Part shown: positions 25,651 to 33,684 of the stretch, in pieces
Position numbering within the stretch: the first letter of the stretch is position 1
Layout: every line of letters starts with the position of its first letter
Origin: Lachnospiraceae bacterium AM48-27BH
Lineage (GTDB): Bacteria > Bacillota > Clostridia > Lachnospirales > Lachnospiraceae
Length of the DNA: 64,000 nucleotides
Direction: 5' to 3'
Assembly (NCBI GenBank): GCA_003478355.1
Contig: QUFC01000003.1
Coordinates: forward strand, 1 to 64,000
The notes under the pieces: generated by a model
What the model was told of the DNA's origin: nothing
Database searches by the model: none
The model's input: only the letters and a program-made list of their open reading frames with translations
Made by a program: the position numbers and the translations under genes

Positions 25651-27263
25651 AATTATTAATTGTCGATGATGAATACCATGTAATCAAAACGGTCAGATAT
25701 CTGCTTCAGATATCCCCGATCCAATTCGATGAGATTTTTGAGGCACAGTCAGCCAAAGATGCCATCACCATCATTGAACGGGAACGACCTGAAATCCTGA
25801 TCACAGATGTACTGATGGCAGATGTAACAGGACTGGATCTGATGAATTACTTAAATAGCACTTCCATTCCGATTAAAACGATCGTCATTTCCGGATATAA
25901 TAATTTCGAATATATCCGTGCTGCTTTAAAAGAGGGCGGTGTGGATTATCTGCTAAAACCGATCGATGCAGATCAGTTATTTTCCGCTGTAGAGACCGCC
26001 ATTAATCAATGGGAAAAGGAAGATGCCCAGAAAAGGCAGACCTTAAAGCATCTGGATATGATCCAGTCCATGAGTTCTCTGTGTAAGGAAACTCTTCTTT
26101 ACCGTATCATGACTCAGAGCTCTATCGAAAAGTATTATCAAGATCTGCTTCAGATTGTTCCTGGCCTGAAGCAATGTCGTAACTGTATGGTTGGTTATGC
26201 TAACTGCGGCCCGTTTTTTTCAACACATTCTGAAAAAAGCTACAACGTGTTGAAAGAATTTATCGCCTCTTTGGATGGTATTCTTCAAAAGAATAACATT
26301 GGTTCCTGCTTCTGGAGCTCTGATGATACCTCTGAGATACTGCTTTTTTTGCACCATCACACCAGTGATGCGCTGCAGATACTTCAGGACTCTCTGGAAA
26401 AACTATGCAGTGAATATGCACTTCCATTCAGTTTTGGCATCAGTCGTCCTATGGCTTTTCCATCTATGGCTCTTAACGCCTGCAAACAGGCCCGTACTGC
26501 GTTTTTCCATCAAACTGTTTTCAACAAATCTCCGGTCCTGCTTCTCTATAATCAGGTACGTGAATCTTCCTGCCAATTGGAACAGCCTGATCTGGAACAG
26601 AAATTATTCAGTGCGCTGATTACTGGAAATGAAGAACTGTTAGATGCTTCTATCAGCGAATGGATCCATATACTTTTTGAAGATGACGATCTGTGTCTTC
26701 AGACCGCTTTCCATGCGATTGAGCATTTTAATCATCTGATGGAAAACTGGAACATTGAACTTTCCAGACAATATCCAAAGCTCACTCTTTCCGATTGTCC
26801 GAAACTATTTTATTTTCAATTTTTAGATAGTGATGGTCATTTATCGCTTGAAAGTTTGAAAAAAAGCATCAAATTTGAAATGTTTCAATTATCTGGAGAA
26901 CTGACTTCTCCAAGCACCAATCCGCAAAATGACGTAATCTACCAGGTCGCACATTATATTCGCCTGAATTACGCCAAGCCCTTTAGTCAGTTTTCCTGCG
27001 CCCAGTTGTTTTTCATCAACAAAAATTATATGTGTCGAAAATTTAAAAACACCTTTCATACCAGCATGGTTTCCTATCTAAACCAGATCAGGATCGATCA
27101 TGCCAAAGAACTTCTTGAAACCCCGGGAGTTAAGATTAAAGATGTAGCAAATCTGGTTGGTTTTGAAGACGAAAAATACTTTTCCCGGCAATTTCACAAG
27201 AATACCGGACTTTCTCCCAACGAGTACCGGGCTCAATTCATATCAAAAGCAGAAACTGATTAA
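25647..27263 (+). CDS. YesN-type response regulator with AraC DNA-binding domain
   Basis: 538 residues. The N-terminal receiver has D7-D8, phosphoacceptor Asp54 (ILITDVLMAD) and KPID; a long middle region of unknown fold follows; the C-terminal AraC/XylS domain has two helix-turn-helix motifs (DHAKELLETPGVKIKDVANLVG and YFSRQFHKNTGLSPNEYR). The start overlaps the kinase stop by 4 bp (ATGA). Such pairs activate neighbouring carbohydrate operons, and a candidate site shared by two promoters here is noted at 23555 and 29512. Confidence 0.94.
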   Translation: MKLLIVDDEYHVIKTVRYLLQISPIQFDEIFEAQSAKDAITIIERERPEILITDVLMADVTGLDLMNYLNSTSIPIKTIVISGYNNFEYIRAALKEGGVDYLLKPIDADQLFSAVETAINQWEKEDAQKRQTLKHLDMIQSMSSLCKETLLYRIMTQSSIEKYYQDLLQIVPGLKQCRNCMVGYANCGPFFSTHSEKSYNVLKEFIASLDGILQKNNIGSCFWSSDDTSEILLFLHHHTSDALQILQDSLEKLCSEYALPFSFGISRPMAFPSMALNACKQARTAFFHQTVFNKSPVLLLYNQVRESSCQLEQPDLEQKLFSALITGNEELLDASISEWIHILFEDDDLCLQTAFHAIEHFNHLMENWNIELSRQYPKLTLSDCPKLFYFQFLDSDGHLSLESLKKSIKFEMFQLSGELTSPSTNPQNDVIYQVAHYIRLNYAKPFSQFSCAQLFFINKNYMCRKFKNTFHTSMVSYLNQIRIDHAKELLETPGVKIKDVANLVGFEDEKYFSRQFHKNTGLSPNEYRAQFISKAETD

Positions 27264-27309
27264 CCATTCATAGCAATGCGATGTCACATAATACATTCAG
27301 GAGGTTTTT

Positions 27310-28518
27310 ATGCATCACAATCATCTACACATGCAGCAGCTGTCCAGTCAGCATATGGAACAATATAATGCCCTGCTCCGCTATGTATTTCAGGTCACGG
27401 ATCATCAATTAAGCGATGTCGGATGGCAGGAAAAAGAAATCATCCGCGCTAAATTCCCTACTATGGAAAAGGCAGATGTCATTGGCTGGTTTGATGATAA
27501 TACCTTAGTCTCCCAGGTCGCTGTTTATCCCATGCATATCAACATCTACGGAACTATTTATTTTATGGGTGGGCTCACAGGGGTCGGCACATATCCTGAA
27601 TACTCCAACATGGGGCTGATGCACAAGCTTCTGGAACAGGCTTTAAAAAATATGCGTGAAAAAGGCCAGTACATTTCCTATCTGTATCCGTACTCCATTC
27701 CCTATTACCGCAGGAAAGGCTGGGAGCTGATTTCTGACAAAATCACTTATAAGATCAAAGATTTCCAGCTTCCAAAGAAACGGCAGGTTCCAGGCTTTGT
27801 GCGCCGAGTGGCACCGGAAAGCAACGCTATCCAGGAAACCTATAACCGCTATTCTGCTCATACACACGGTGCAGTCATCCGTGATGATCTGGCATGGAAT
27901 GAATACTGGTTATGGGATCAGGACGATATTATGGCTGCCATCTATTACACTGATAAGGAGGTTCCGGACGGATACGTAATCTATTGGATCGAAGATGAGA
28001 TCTTTCATATAAAAGATATGATCTACAATACAGAGGAAGCCCGCATCGGCTTGTGGAATTTTATATCTGCCCATTTTTCCATGATCACACGGGTAGAGGG
28101 CAATACCTTCACCAGCGAACCTCTCGCTTTCCTTTTCGATGATGCAGAGATACAGGAAACCATTTCCCCTTATTACATGGCCAGGATTGTAGATTTTCAG
28201 CAATTTATTGCTCAATACCCCTTTAAGCCTGACAATAATGACCGTGAATGGCATTTCACTCTCCTGGATCCGATCATGGAATGCAATCAGGGCTCCTTCT
28301 GTTTAAAAATTGATAAAAATGGCAGAGGAACTGCAACCCCGATTTCAGAGGAATGTCCTGATCAAATAACGATCCAGACGATGACTACAATGCTGATGGG
28401 CTATAAACGCCCCTGTTATCTGGCGAAGGTCGGACGCTTAAATACCAGCGAAGCAATTATTGATCTTCTTGAGGATGCCATCGAGCAGTCTGAACCTTAT
28501 ATCTCTGATTATTTTTAA
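27310..28518 (+). CDS. Eis-like GNAT N-acetyltransferase
   Basis: 402 residues. An N-terminal GNAT domain with the acetyl-CoA-binding stretch GLTGVGTYPEYSNMGL, a second GNAT-like domain, and a C-terminal sterol-carrier-like segment match the 'enhanced intracellular survival' acetyltransferase family. Some members acetylate aminoglycosides or protein lysines; the substrate here is unknown. AGGAGG lies 5 bases before the ATG. It follows the YesMN pair in the same direction and ends in a bidirectional terminator. Any role in sugar use is unclear. Confidence 0.85.
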   Translation: MHHNHLHMQQLSSQHMEQYNALLRYVFQVTDHQLSDVGWQEKEIIRAKFPTMEKADVIGWFDDNTLVSQVAVYPMHINIYGTIYFMGGLTGVGTYPEYSNMGLMHKLLEQALKNMREKGQYISYLYPYSIPYYRRKGWELISDKITYKIKDFQLPKKRQVPGFVRRVAPESNAIQETYNRYSAHTHGAVIRDDLAWNEYWLWDQDDIMAAIYYTDKEVPDGYVIYWIEDEIFHIKDMIYNTEEARIGLWNFISAHFSMITRVEGNTFTSEPLAFLFDDAEIQETISPYYMARIVDFQQFIAQYPFKPDNNDREWHFTLLDPIMECNQGSFCLKIDKNGRGTATPISEECPDQITIQTMTTMLMGYKRPCYLAKVGRLNTSEAIIDLLEDAIEQSEPYISDYF

Positions 28519-28522
28519 AAAC

Positions 28523-28572
28523 AAAAATTGGCGCGTGATAAATGATCACTCATTCTTCACACGCCAATTTTT
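28523..28572. terminator. Bidirectional terminator with repeat-like core
   Basis: AAAAATTGGCG (28523-28533) pairs with CGCCAATTTTT (28562-28572) between convergent genes. The enclosed part shares TTGGCGCGTGAT and ATTCTTCACA with the composite element at 29579-29695, so this terminator seems to contain a reduced copy of it. Confidence 0.75.
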
Positions 28573-28638
28573 TATTTCATTTGAAAGAATCTGCATCACC
28601 ACTCAATGGGGCTTTACACTTTCTCACTAACCGTAAGA

Positions 28639-29421
28639 TCAATCGTCTGGATTTTTCTTTCTGTTGAATTTTTCTTCATCGGTAAAATGCTCAAACCACA
28701 CGTAGTAAACCTCTTTGCCTGGTTCCGATACCAGATCATGGTCAGCACCTGCCGGGATGAAGCTCCAGTCACCAGCCTTATGGTTGATGGTCTCCATGTT
28801 ATTGTCCTTCTTGTATCCTACGCTCATAGAGAAATCAGAATTGCCTACACAGTAGTTCCACTGATGTACTGCCGGATGTCCTGCCTCTGTGGTTCCTTCT
28901 CCATTTGCCCTGGTAGTTCCCAGAATGATTCTTCCTAACCATCCGGTACACAGAACCATACGTGCCTCTGTATGTGGTCCCTTGCAATCCTGTACATAGC
29001 GGACACACTCACTATGCAGTCTGAAATACGGTAATGCAATATGCCATCTGTCATACTCTGCTTTGTCATATTCATTCATATCAACAACATTAAAGACAAA
29101 CTCCATGTCTTCTTTTGCACGGATCTCATATGGTACTTTGTCAAAGAACGGTGCATAAAATGCCAGTTCAGTGATCTGATGAACACCATCACAATCCTCT
29201 AATTCTCCATTTCCTTTACCAAAGAAAATGATCACGGTCTTATCAGCATACAATTCTGGTTTCACAGAAGAACCTGCTTTTAAGAAATATTTGAAGCTGC
29301 GGATTCCACCATCATATACGCCTGGAAGAAGTTCGGTTTTTGCAACTCCGTCAGCATCAAAATTCTTCTCAATCTCGTCAGCCTTCACCACATAATAGTT
29401 TTTGTCATAATCTTTTTTCAT
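28639..29421 (-). CDS. Second bicupin protein
   Basis: 260 residues, two cupin-type halves, related in layout to the 21435-22163 product (shared patterns FKYFLKAGSSV / YKCQVKAGETV, RWHIALPYF / KWHISLPRF, GDWSFIPAGADHDL / GDFAFIPVDIDHAI). AGGCGG-type ribosome site before ATG. It is a single-gene unit with its own promoter region carrying the candidate YesN site, so it is probably co-regulated with the pectin operon. Cytoplasmic. Isomerisation or linearisation of an unsaturated uronate is a reasonable guess only. Confidence 0.75.
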   Translation of the reverse strand: MKKDYDKNYYVVKADEIEKNFDADGVAKTELLPGVYDGGIRSFKYFLKAGSSVKPELYADKTVIIFFGKGNGELEDCDGVHQITELAFYAPFFDKVPYEIRAKEDMEFVFNVVDMNEYDKAEYDRWHIALPYFRLHSECVRYVQDCKGPHTEARMVLCTGWLGRIILGTTRANGEGTTEAGHPAVHQWNYCVGNSDFSMSVGYKKDNNMETINHKAGDWSFIPAGADHDLVSEPGKEVYYVWFEHFTDEEKFNRKKNPDD

Positions 29422-29511
29422 GTCTCCGCCTCCATAAACCTGATTGATTTGATGGTTCTATCATACCTGATTCCGCCCAAAATCAACACATACATTTTTG
29501 ACTAATAAGGG

Positions 29512-29524
29512 GGACAATTTTCAC
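29512..29524 (-). promoter_or_regulatory. Candidate YesN-type activator site, bicupin gene
   Basis: Minus-strand GTGAAAATTGTCC followed 22 bp later by TCAAAAATGT, an approximate direct repeat two helical turns apart, upstream of a TATGAT -10 with a poor -35. The first 13 bases are identical to 23555-23567. Confidence 0.5.
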
Positions 29525-29585
29525 CTTCACGGTTATGGGGGGAATTACCTGTGAATTCAAGTCGAACATCCGTGAGACTTGGCGC

Positions 29586-29695
29586 GTGATTCTGGTCAGC
29601 GTAGCTGACATATTCTTCACAGAATCACTGCGCATCCTCGCGGAGCGTTTTTTGTGTAACGGGTAATTCAACAGAATTACCCGTTACACAAAAAA
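29586..29695 (-). repeat. Composite hairpin element, copy 2
   Basis: An outer 9-bp stem (29586-29594 with 29620-29628) encloses GTCAGC-gta-GCTGAC and an ATATTCTTCA linker. Then comes TGCGCATCCTCGCGGAGCG (29629-29647) and a 22-bp perfect hairpin with a 4-base loop (29648-29695) whose ends are T6 and A6. It has the same order and spacing as 2561-2657. The 329-bp interval 29422-29750 holds this element, the candidate activator site and the cspA terminator. Confidence 0.75.
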
Positions 29696-29731
29696 GAACC
29701 GGGAAGCCAATCTCTTGACTTCCCGGTTCTT
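29694..29731 (-). terminator. Terminator of cspA
   Basis: Thirteen-bp perfect stem AAGAACCGGGAAG/CTTCCCGGTTCTT followed on the minus strand by TTTTTTG. Confidence 0.9.
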
Positions 29732-29750
29732 ATCCTTCGTTTATCTGAAA

Positions 29751-29954
29751 TTATGCAGTGTGAACGTTAACAGCCTGCATACCACGGTTACCCTCTGCTA
29801 AATCGAAAGTAACTTTCTGGCCATCCTCCAGAGTCTTGTAGCCGTCAGCTACGATACCGGAGAAATGTACGAATACTTCTTCACCAGTCTCATCGTTTGT
29901 GATGAAGCCATATCCCTTAGTTGCGTTGAACCACTTAACTGTACCCTTATTCAT
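29751..29954 (-). CDS. cspA: Cold-shock protein
   Basis: 67-residue single cold-shock domain: an RNA chaperone binding single-stranded nucleic acid. The RNP1-type KGYGFIT and RNP2-type VFVHFSGI motifs are intact; N-terminal [20 protein letters not shown] lies 7 bases before the ATG. A perfect consensus promoter drives a leader of about 120 bases that contains a full terminator-like hairpin, so expression is probably controlled in the leader. Confidence 0.97.
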   Translation of the reverse strand: MNKGTVKWFNATKGYGFITNDETGEEVFVHFSGIVADGYKTLEDGQKVTFDLAEGNRGMQAVNVHTA

Positions 29955-29996
29955 GATGGTACCTCCTAAAAATAATATGATGATTCGGGGTGAAAC

Positions 29997-30055
29997 AAAA
30001 AAATCACATATTTTTGTAAATCAACTGACGCCAAATGACTTACAAAAATATGTGA
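29997..30055 (-). promoter_or_regulatory. cspA leader hairpin with T-run (attenuator or thermosensor candidate)
   Basis: TCACATATTTTTGTAA (30004-30019) and its exact complement (30040-30055) form a 16-bp stem followed on the minus strand by seven Ts. It is downstream of the cspA promoter and upstream of the ribosome site, so it would stop most transcripts unless refolded. Cold-dependent anti-termination is an inference. Confidence 0.65.
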
Positions 30056-30083
30056 ATCAAAAGCTCACTTCGAATACATAGCT

Positions 30084-30112
30084 ATTATATCATCCCCGGC
30101 ATTTTCTGTCAA
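30084..30112 (-). promoter_or_regulatory. cspA promoter
   Basis: TTGACA (30107-30112), 17-bp spacer, TATAAT (30084-30089) on the minus strand: a perfect consensus. Confidence 0.85.
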
Positions 30113-30128
30113 GGAAGAACCATGTAAA

Positions 30129-30158
30129 AACACCCGGAACCATACGATTCCGGGTGTT
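30129..30158 (-). terminator. Terminator of rplJL
   Basis: Perfect 11-bp stem AACACCCGGAA/TTCCGGGTGTT, 22 bases after the rplL stop. It closes the ribosomal operon here; no rpoB follows. Confidence 0.85.
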
Positions 30159-30180
30159 GATCAGCAATGGAAAATCAAAA

Positions 30181-30552
30181 TTACTTAAGAGTAACTTTTG
30201 CTCCCTCAGCCTCCAGAGCGGTCTTGATCTGCTCTGCTTCCTCTTTGGATGCGCCAGCTTTAACTACCTTTGGAGCGCCATCAACTACGTCTTTAGCTTC
30301 CTTTAAGCCTAAGCCAGTAGCTTCACGAACAACTTTGATAACTTTAACCTTGTTAGGACCAACCTCAGTTAACTCAACGTCGAACTCAGTCTTCTCCTCT
30401 GCTGCCTCTGCTGCAGGACCTGCTGCTACAACAACACCAGCTGCTGCGGAAACACCGAACTCCTCCTCACAAGCTTTTACTAACTCGTTTAACTCTAAAA
30501 CAGATAACTCTTTGATAGCTTCGATAAACTCAGCGGTTGTTAATTTTGCCAT
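30181..30552 (-). CDS. rplL: 50S ribosomal protein L7/L12
   Basis: 123 residues: N-terminal dimerisation helices ([23 protein letters not shown]), an Ala-rich hinge, and the conserved C-terminal domain ([26 protein letters not shown]) that recruits translation factors. Length is typical. It follows rplJ by 74 bases and ends the operon at a strong terminator. Confidence 0.98.
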   Translation of the reverse strand: MAKLTTAEFIEAIKELSVLELNELVKACEEEFGVSAAAGVVVAAGPAAEAAEEKTEFDVELTEVGPNKVKVIKVVREATGLGLKEAKDVVDGAPKVVKAGASKEEAEQIKTALEAEGAKVTLK

Positions 30553-30626
30553 TGTTAGATACCTCCGTATAATATTTTATAATTAATGTTTCGTTGTTTG
30601 GTCGGTTTTAAAAACCTGATACAAAC

Positions 30627-31115
30627 TTAAGCTTCCTGCTTCTCAGCGATCTGATTAAGCACACGAGCGAAGTTTGTAATTGGGGACTGCATGCTGCCCA
30701 GTAATCTGCCCAGAAGAACCTCTCTGGATGGGATTGTAGCGATAGCCTGCATACCCTTTGCATCGTAGTAAGTGTCCTCTACAACGCCGCCCTTGATCTC
30801 CAGTTTGTCAGCTTTCTTAGCGAACTCAGCAAGAATTCTAGCAGGAGCAGTAGCATCTGTCTTGGATACAGCTAATGCTGTAGGTCCTTCCAGGTTTGGC
30901 TCCAGGGCTTCGAATGCGGTTCCCTTAGCTGCAAAGCGGATCATGGTGTTTTTGTATACTTTATAAGTAACTCCTGCTTCTCTTAACTGTTTACGCAGCT
31001 GTGTATCCTGCTCTACAGTAAGGCCACGGTAATCAACAACTACTGCTGTCTGAGCACCGTTAAGAAGTTCAGAAATTTCAGCAACAACTGGCTGCTTTAA
31101 CTCAACTTTTGCCAT
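30627..31115 (-). CDS. rplJ: 50S ribosomal protein L10
   Basis: 162 residues. It anchors L7/L12 dimers on the ribosome stalk and represses its own mRNA by binding the leader. Typical N-terminal VVDYRGLTVEQDTQLRKQLREA and C-terminal helix. GGAGG upstream of ATG. An L10-type leader with attenuator precedes it, with its own promoter just after rplA. Confidence 0.98.
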   Translation of the reverse strand: MAKVELKQPVVAEISELLNGAQTAVVVDYRGLTVEQDTQLRKQLREAGVTYKVYKNTMIRFAAKGTAFEALEPNLEGPTALAVSKTDATAPARILAEFAKKADKLEIKGGVVEDTYYDAKGMQAIATIPSREVLLGRLLGSMQSPITNFARVLNQIAEKQEA

Positions 31116-31164
31116 GATTGGTTTACCTCCTTATTTATTTTGGTATTGAGGTCCGAAACAATGT

Positions 31165-31287
31165 AAAAAAGTCTCTCTGTCCAAGACAGAGAGACTTTAC
31201 AAATCACAAAAGTGAATCTTGTACATGTCCTCGGCAGGCGTTATCACCTTAAGCCTTACGGCACCTGCTGTCTTCGGCATTCAATAC
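31165..31287 (-). ncRNA. Ribosomal protein L10 leader with attenuator
   Basis: The minus-strand leader contains CCGAAGACAGCAGGTGCC and GGTGATAACGCCTGCCGAGG, the conserved L10-leader kink-turn/stem parts. These are followed by a perfect 11-bp terminator stem (31171-31181 with 31185-31195) and TTTTTT. When L10 is in excess it binds this structure and lowers rplJL expression (established for the family). Confidence 0.88.
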
Positions 31288-31293
31288 TTGAGT

Positions 31294-31322
31294 ATTATAT
31301 CATAATTTATTGTGTATGTCAA
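31294..31322 (-). promoter_or_regulatory. rplJL promoter
   Basis: TTGACA (31317-31322), 17-bp spacer, TATAAT (31294-31299) on the minus strand, immediately after the rplA stop codon. Confidence 0.85.
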
Positions 31323-31335
31323 CAACAATTTAAAA

Positions 31336-32031
31336 CTAGTTCACTAATTTACCTACATTCAGTTTTACGCCAGGTCCCATAGTAGAGGTAACGGTAGCGC
31401 TCTTGATGTAAGCACCTTTCAGTGTGCTTGGTTTTGCTTTGATGATGGCATCCATAAGCGTCTGGAAGTTGTCCGCCAACTGCTCTTCTGTGAAAGAAGC
31501 TTTACCAACTGGCACGTGGATAATATTGGTCTTATCAAGTCTGTACTCGATCTTACCAGCTTTGATCTCGTTGATAGCTTTGGTTACGTCCATAGTAACG
31601 GTACCAGCTTTTGGGTTTGGCATTAAGCCCTTCGGTCCAAGTACACGGCCCAGACGACCAACAACACCCATCATATCAGGTGTAGCTACAACTACATCGA
31701 AATCTAACCAGCCTTCGTTCTGGATCTTCGGAATCAGTTCCTCAGCACCTACGAAATCTGCACCTGCTGCTGCAGCCTCGTCAGCCTTAGGTCCTTTTGC
31801 AAATACCAGGATTCTGACTGTCTTACCAGTTCCATGAGGCAGAACTACTGCACCACGGATCTGCTGATCAGCGTGACGTCCGTCACAACCGGTTCTGATG
31901 TGAACCTCTACAGTTTCATCAAATTTAGCAACAGCTGCTTTCTTAACGATAGCTAATGCGTCTGCTGCATCATAAAGAGTAGCACGGTCTACTAATTTAG
32001 CAGCCTCTACGTATCTTTTTCCTCTTTTCAT
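31336..32031 (-). CDS. rplA: 50S ribosomal protein L1
   Basis: 231 residues, full length. Two-domain L1-stalk protein that helps release deacylated tRNA; also a translational repressor of the L11-L1 message. The conserved [10 protein letters not shown] and [17 protein letters not shown] segments are clear. AGGAGG lies upstream, preceded by a GTGGGAGGG...CCAC hairpin motif. Confidence 0.98.
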   Translation of the reverse strand: MKRGKRYVEAAKLVDRATLYDAADALAIVKKAAVAKFDETVEVHIRTGCDGRHADQQIRGAVVLPHGTGKTVRILVFAKGPKADEAAAAGADFVGAEELIPKIQNEGWLDFDVVVATPDMMGVVGRLGRVLGPKGLMPNPKAGTVTMDVTKAINEIKAGKIEYRLDKTNIIHVPVGKASFTEEQLADNFQTLMDAIIKAKPSTLKGAYIKSATVTSTMGPGVKLNVGKLVN

Positions 32032-32047
32032 TCCAAATAACCTCCTA

Positions 32048-32075
32048 GTGGTATTGTCGGGGATTGCCCTCCCAC
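32048..32075 (-). promoter_or_regulatory. L1-type mRNA hairpin before rplA
   Basis: The minus strand begins GTGGGAGGG and continues through ATCCCC to CCAC. Nearly the same motif occurs before rplK (32551-32579). Proposed L1 autoregulatory site by position and resemblance to the 23S L1-binding region. Confidence 0.6.
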
Positions 32076-32101
32076 GTTTTTAAAGTTCCAGCTGTTGCGA
32101 A

Positions 32102-32527
32102 TTATTCCTCAACAGTAATACCCATACTTCTTGCAGTACCAGCGATCATGCTCATAGCAGATTCAACGCTTGCTGCGTTTAAGTCTGGCATCTTTAACTC
32201 TGCAATCTTCTGAAGCTCTGCTTTAGAGATTGTAGCTACTTTTGTCTTGTTAGGTGTTGCAGAACCGGATTTCAGTTTGCAAGCCTTCTTTAACAGAACA
32301 GCAGCTGGTGGAGTTTTTGTTACGAAGCTGAAGCTTCTGTCTGCATATACAGTAATAACTACTGGGATGATCAGATCACCCTGATCAGCAGTTCTTGCGT
32401 TGAACTCTTTGGTGAACTGTACGATGTTAACACCGTGCTGACCCAGTGCAGGACCAACTGGTGGTGCTGGTGTTGCCTTGCCTGCTGGAATCTGTAATTT
32501 GATATATCCTGTTACTTTCTTTGCCAT
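32102..32527 (-). CDS. rplK: 50S ribosomal protein L11
   Basis: 141 residues, standard length. It forms the GTPase-associated centre with 23S rRNA and is needed for stringent-response activation by RelA-type enzymes. The N-terminal proline-rich [20 protein letters not shown] and C-terminal [17 protein letters not shown] are diagnostic. GGAGG before ATG; it follows nusG. Confidence 0.98.
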   Translation of the reverse strand: MAKKVTGYIKLQIPAGKATPAPPVGPALGQHGVNIVQFTKEFNARTADQGDLIIPVVITVYADRSFSFVTKTPPAAVLLKKACKLKSGSATPNKTKVATISKAELQKIAELKMPDLNAASVESAMSMIAGTARSMGITVEE

Positions 32528-32550
32528 AATTAGGCACCTCCTAAAATATT

Positions 32551-32579
32551 GTGGTAATGTCGGGGGATGTCCCTCCCAC
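32551..32579 (-). promoter_or_regulatory. L1-type mRNA hairpin before rplK
   Basis: Minus-strand GTGGGAGGG...ATCCCCC...CCAC, matching the motif upstream of rplA almost base for base. Confidence 0.6.
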
Positions 32580-32591
32580 TTGTTGCATTTG

Positions 32592-33107
32592 TTACATCTT
32601 CTTCACTTCAGTGAATGCCAGTTCAACCGGTGTTTCACGGCCAAACATCTCGACATTGATCGTGATGGTTTTCTTAGCTTCGTTGATCGTCTTGATCAGA
32701 CCAACGGTATCTTTCCATGCACCTGCCGTTACAACAACAGCGTCTCCGACCATAAAGTCTACGACTACATCAGGTGCGGTAAAGCCCAGGCCAGCCATCT
32801 CCTCTTCACTTAAAGGAACCGGCTTAGATCCCGGTCCGACAAATCCGGTCACTCCACGGGTGTTACGAACTACATACCACGTATCATCATTCATAACCAT
32901 GTGAATCAGCACATAACCCGGGAACATCTTCTTGTCAGCAGCCTTCTCCACGCCGTTTTTGATTTCGACTACGGACTGCATGGGAACGGATACTTCCAGG
33001 ATCTGATCCTGAAGATTCCGGTTTTCAATCGTCTTTTCAATATCGACTTTGACTTTGTTCTCATAGCCTGAATAGGTATGGACTACATACCAATTTGCTT
33101 CTGCCAT
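32592..33107 (-). CDS. nusG: Transcription termination/antitermination factor NusG
   Basis: 171 residues from the ATG at 33107 (AAAGGTG 8 bases upstream); an upstream GTG at 33116 is less likely. NGN domain ([26 protein letters not shown]) followed by a KOW domain ([16 protein letters not shown]). It binds RNA polymerase and couples it to the ribosome or Rho. Lies between secE and rplK as in most Firmicutes. Confidence 0.97.
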   Translation of the reverse strand: MAEANWYVVHTYSGYENKVKVDIEKTIENRNLQDQILEVSVPMQSVVEIKNGVEKAADKKMFPGYVLIHMVMNDDTWYVVRNTRGVTGFVGPGSKPVPLSEEEMAGLGFTAPDVVVDFMVGDAVVVTAGAWKDTVGLIKTINEAKKTITINVEMFGRETPVELAFTEVKKM

Positions 33108-33127
33108 ACAATTCACCTTTGCCCTTA

Positions 33128-33328
33128 TTATAAAATGAAACTAAGACCATATTTCATGATCAGGTCCAGGAGCGCAATGATTAAGCCCAAAGCTACAGAG
33201 CAAACGATAACAGCAACTGTCTGCTTGCCTACTGTATCCTTATCCGGCCAGATGATTTTGTTGAACTCAGCTTTCAAACCTTTGAAAAAGTTTTTTTTCA
33301 CTTTCTCTTTGCCCGCTGTTTCTCCCAT
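33128..33328 (-). CDS. secE: Preprotein translocase subunit SecE
   Basis: 66-residue single-span membrane subunit of SecYEG. The conserved FFKGLKAEFNKIIWPDKD segment precedes the transmembrane helix. The ATG at 33328, with AAAGGA upstream, is chosen over an in-frame TTG at 33349. Located between rpmG and nusG. Confidence 0.95.
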   Translation of the reverse strand: MGETAGKEKVKKNFFKGLKAEFNKIIWPDKDTVGKQTVAVIVCSVALGLIIALLDLIMKYGLSFIL

Positions 33329-33354
33329 TCTTTCACGTCCTTTACTCAACCTGA

Positions 33355-33504
33355 TTACTTTGTTTCTTTGTGCAAAGTATGTCTCTTACAGAATCTGCAA
33401 TATTTCTTGGTTTCCATTCTGTCCGGATGAGTTTTCTTATCCTTTGTCATGTTGTAATTACGTTGTTTGCATTCTGTACATGCCAGTGTAATTCTTGTGC
33501 GCAC
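33355..33504 (-). CDS. rpmG: 50S ribosomal protein L33
   Basis: 49 residues starting at a GTG with GGAGG nearby. It reads [18 protein letters not shown], and two CxxC pairs (Cys9, Cys12, Cys36, Cys39) form the zinc site, so this is the zinc-binding form of L33. First gene of the rpmG-secE-nusG-rplK-rplA transcript. Confidence 0.95.
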   Translation of the reverse strand: MRTRITLACTECKQRNYNMTKDKKTHPDRMETKKYCRFCKRHTLHKETK

Positions 33505-33615
33505 GACTTCCACCTCCACTTTAAATTTCGTTGTTGTGTGTTGCGGATCTCTTTTTCAGCTGAAAATGAATTTTGAGCATAAAAAAAAGACCTATCTTCT
33601 TCCATTCGCCCAATA

Positions 33616-33644
33616 ACTATAACACAGGACGATTGCAACGTCAA
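33616..33644 (-). promoter_or_regulatory. rpmG-secE-nusG operon promoter
   Basis: TTGACG (33639-33644), 17-bp spacer, TATAGT (33616-33621) on the minus strand, about 110 bp before rpmG. Confidence 0.75.
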
Positions 33645-33684
33645 TCTTTTTTTTATTTAATTTTCTTTTTTTATTTCCCGATTT

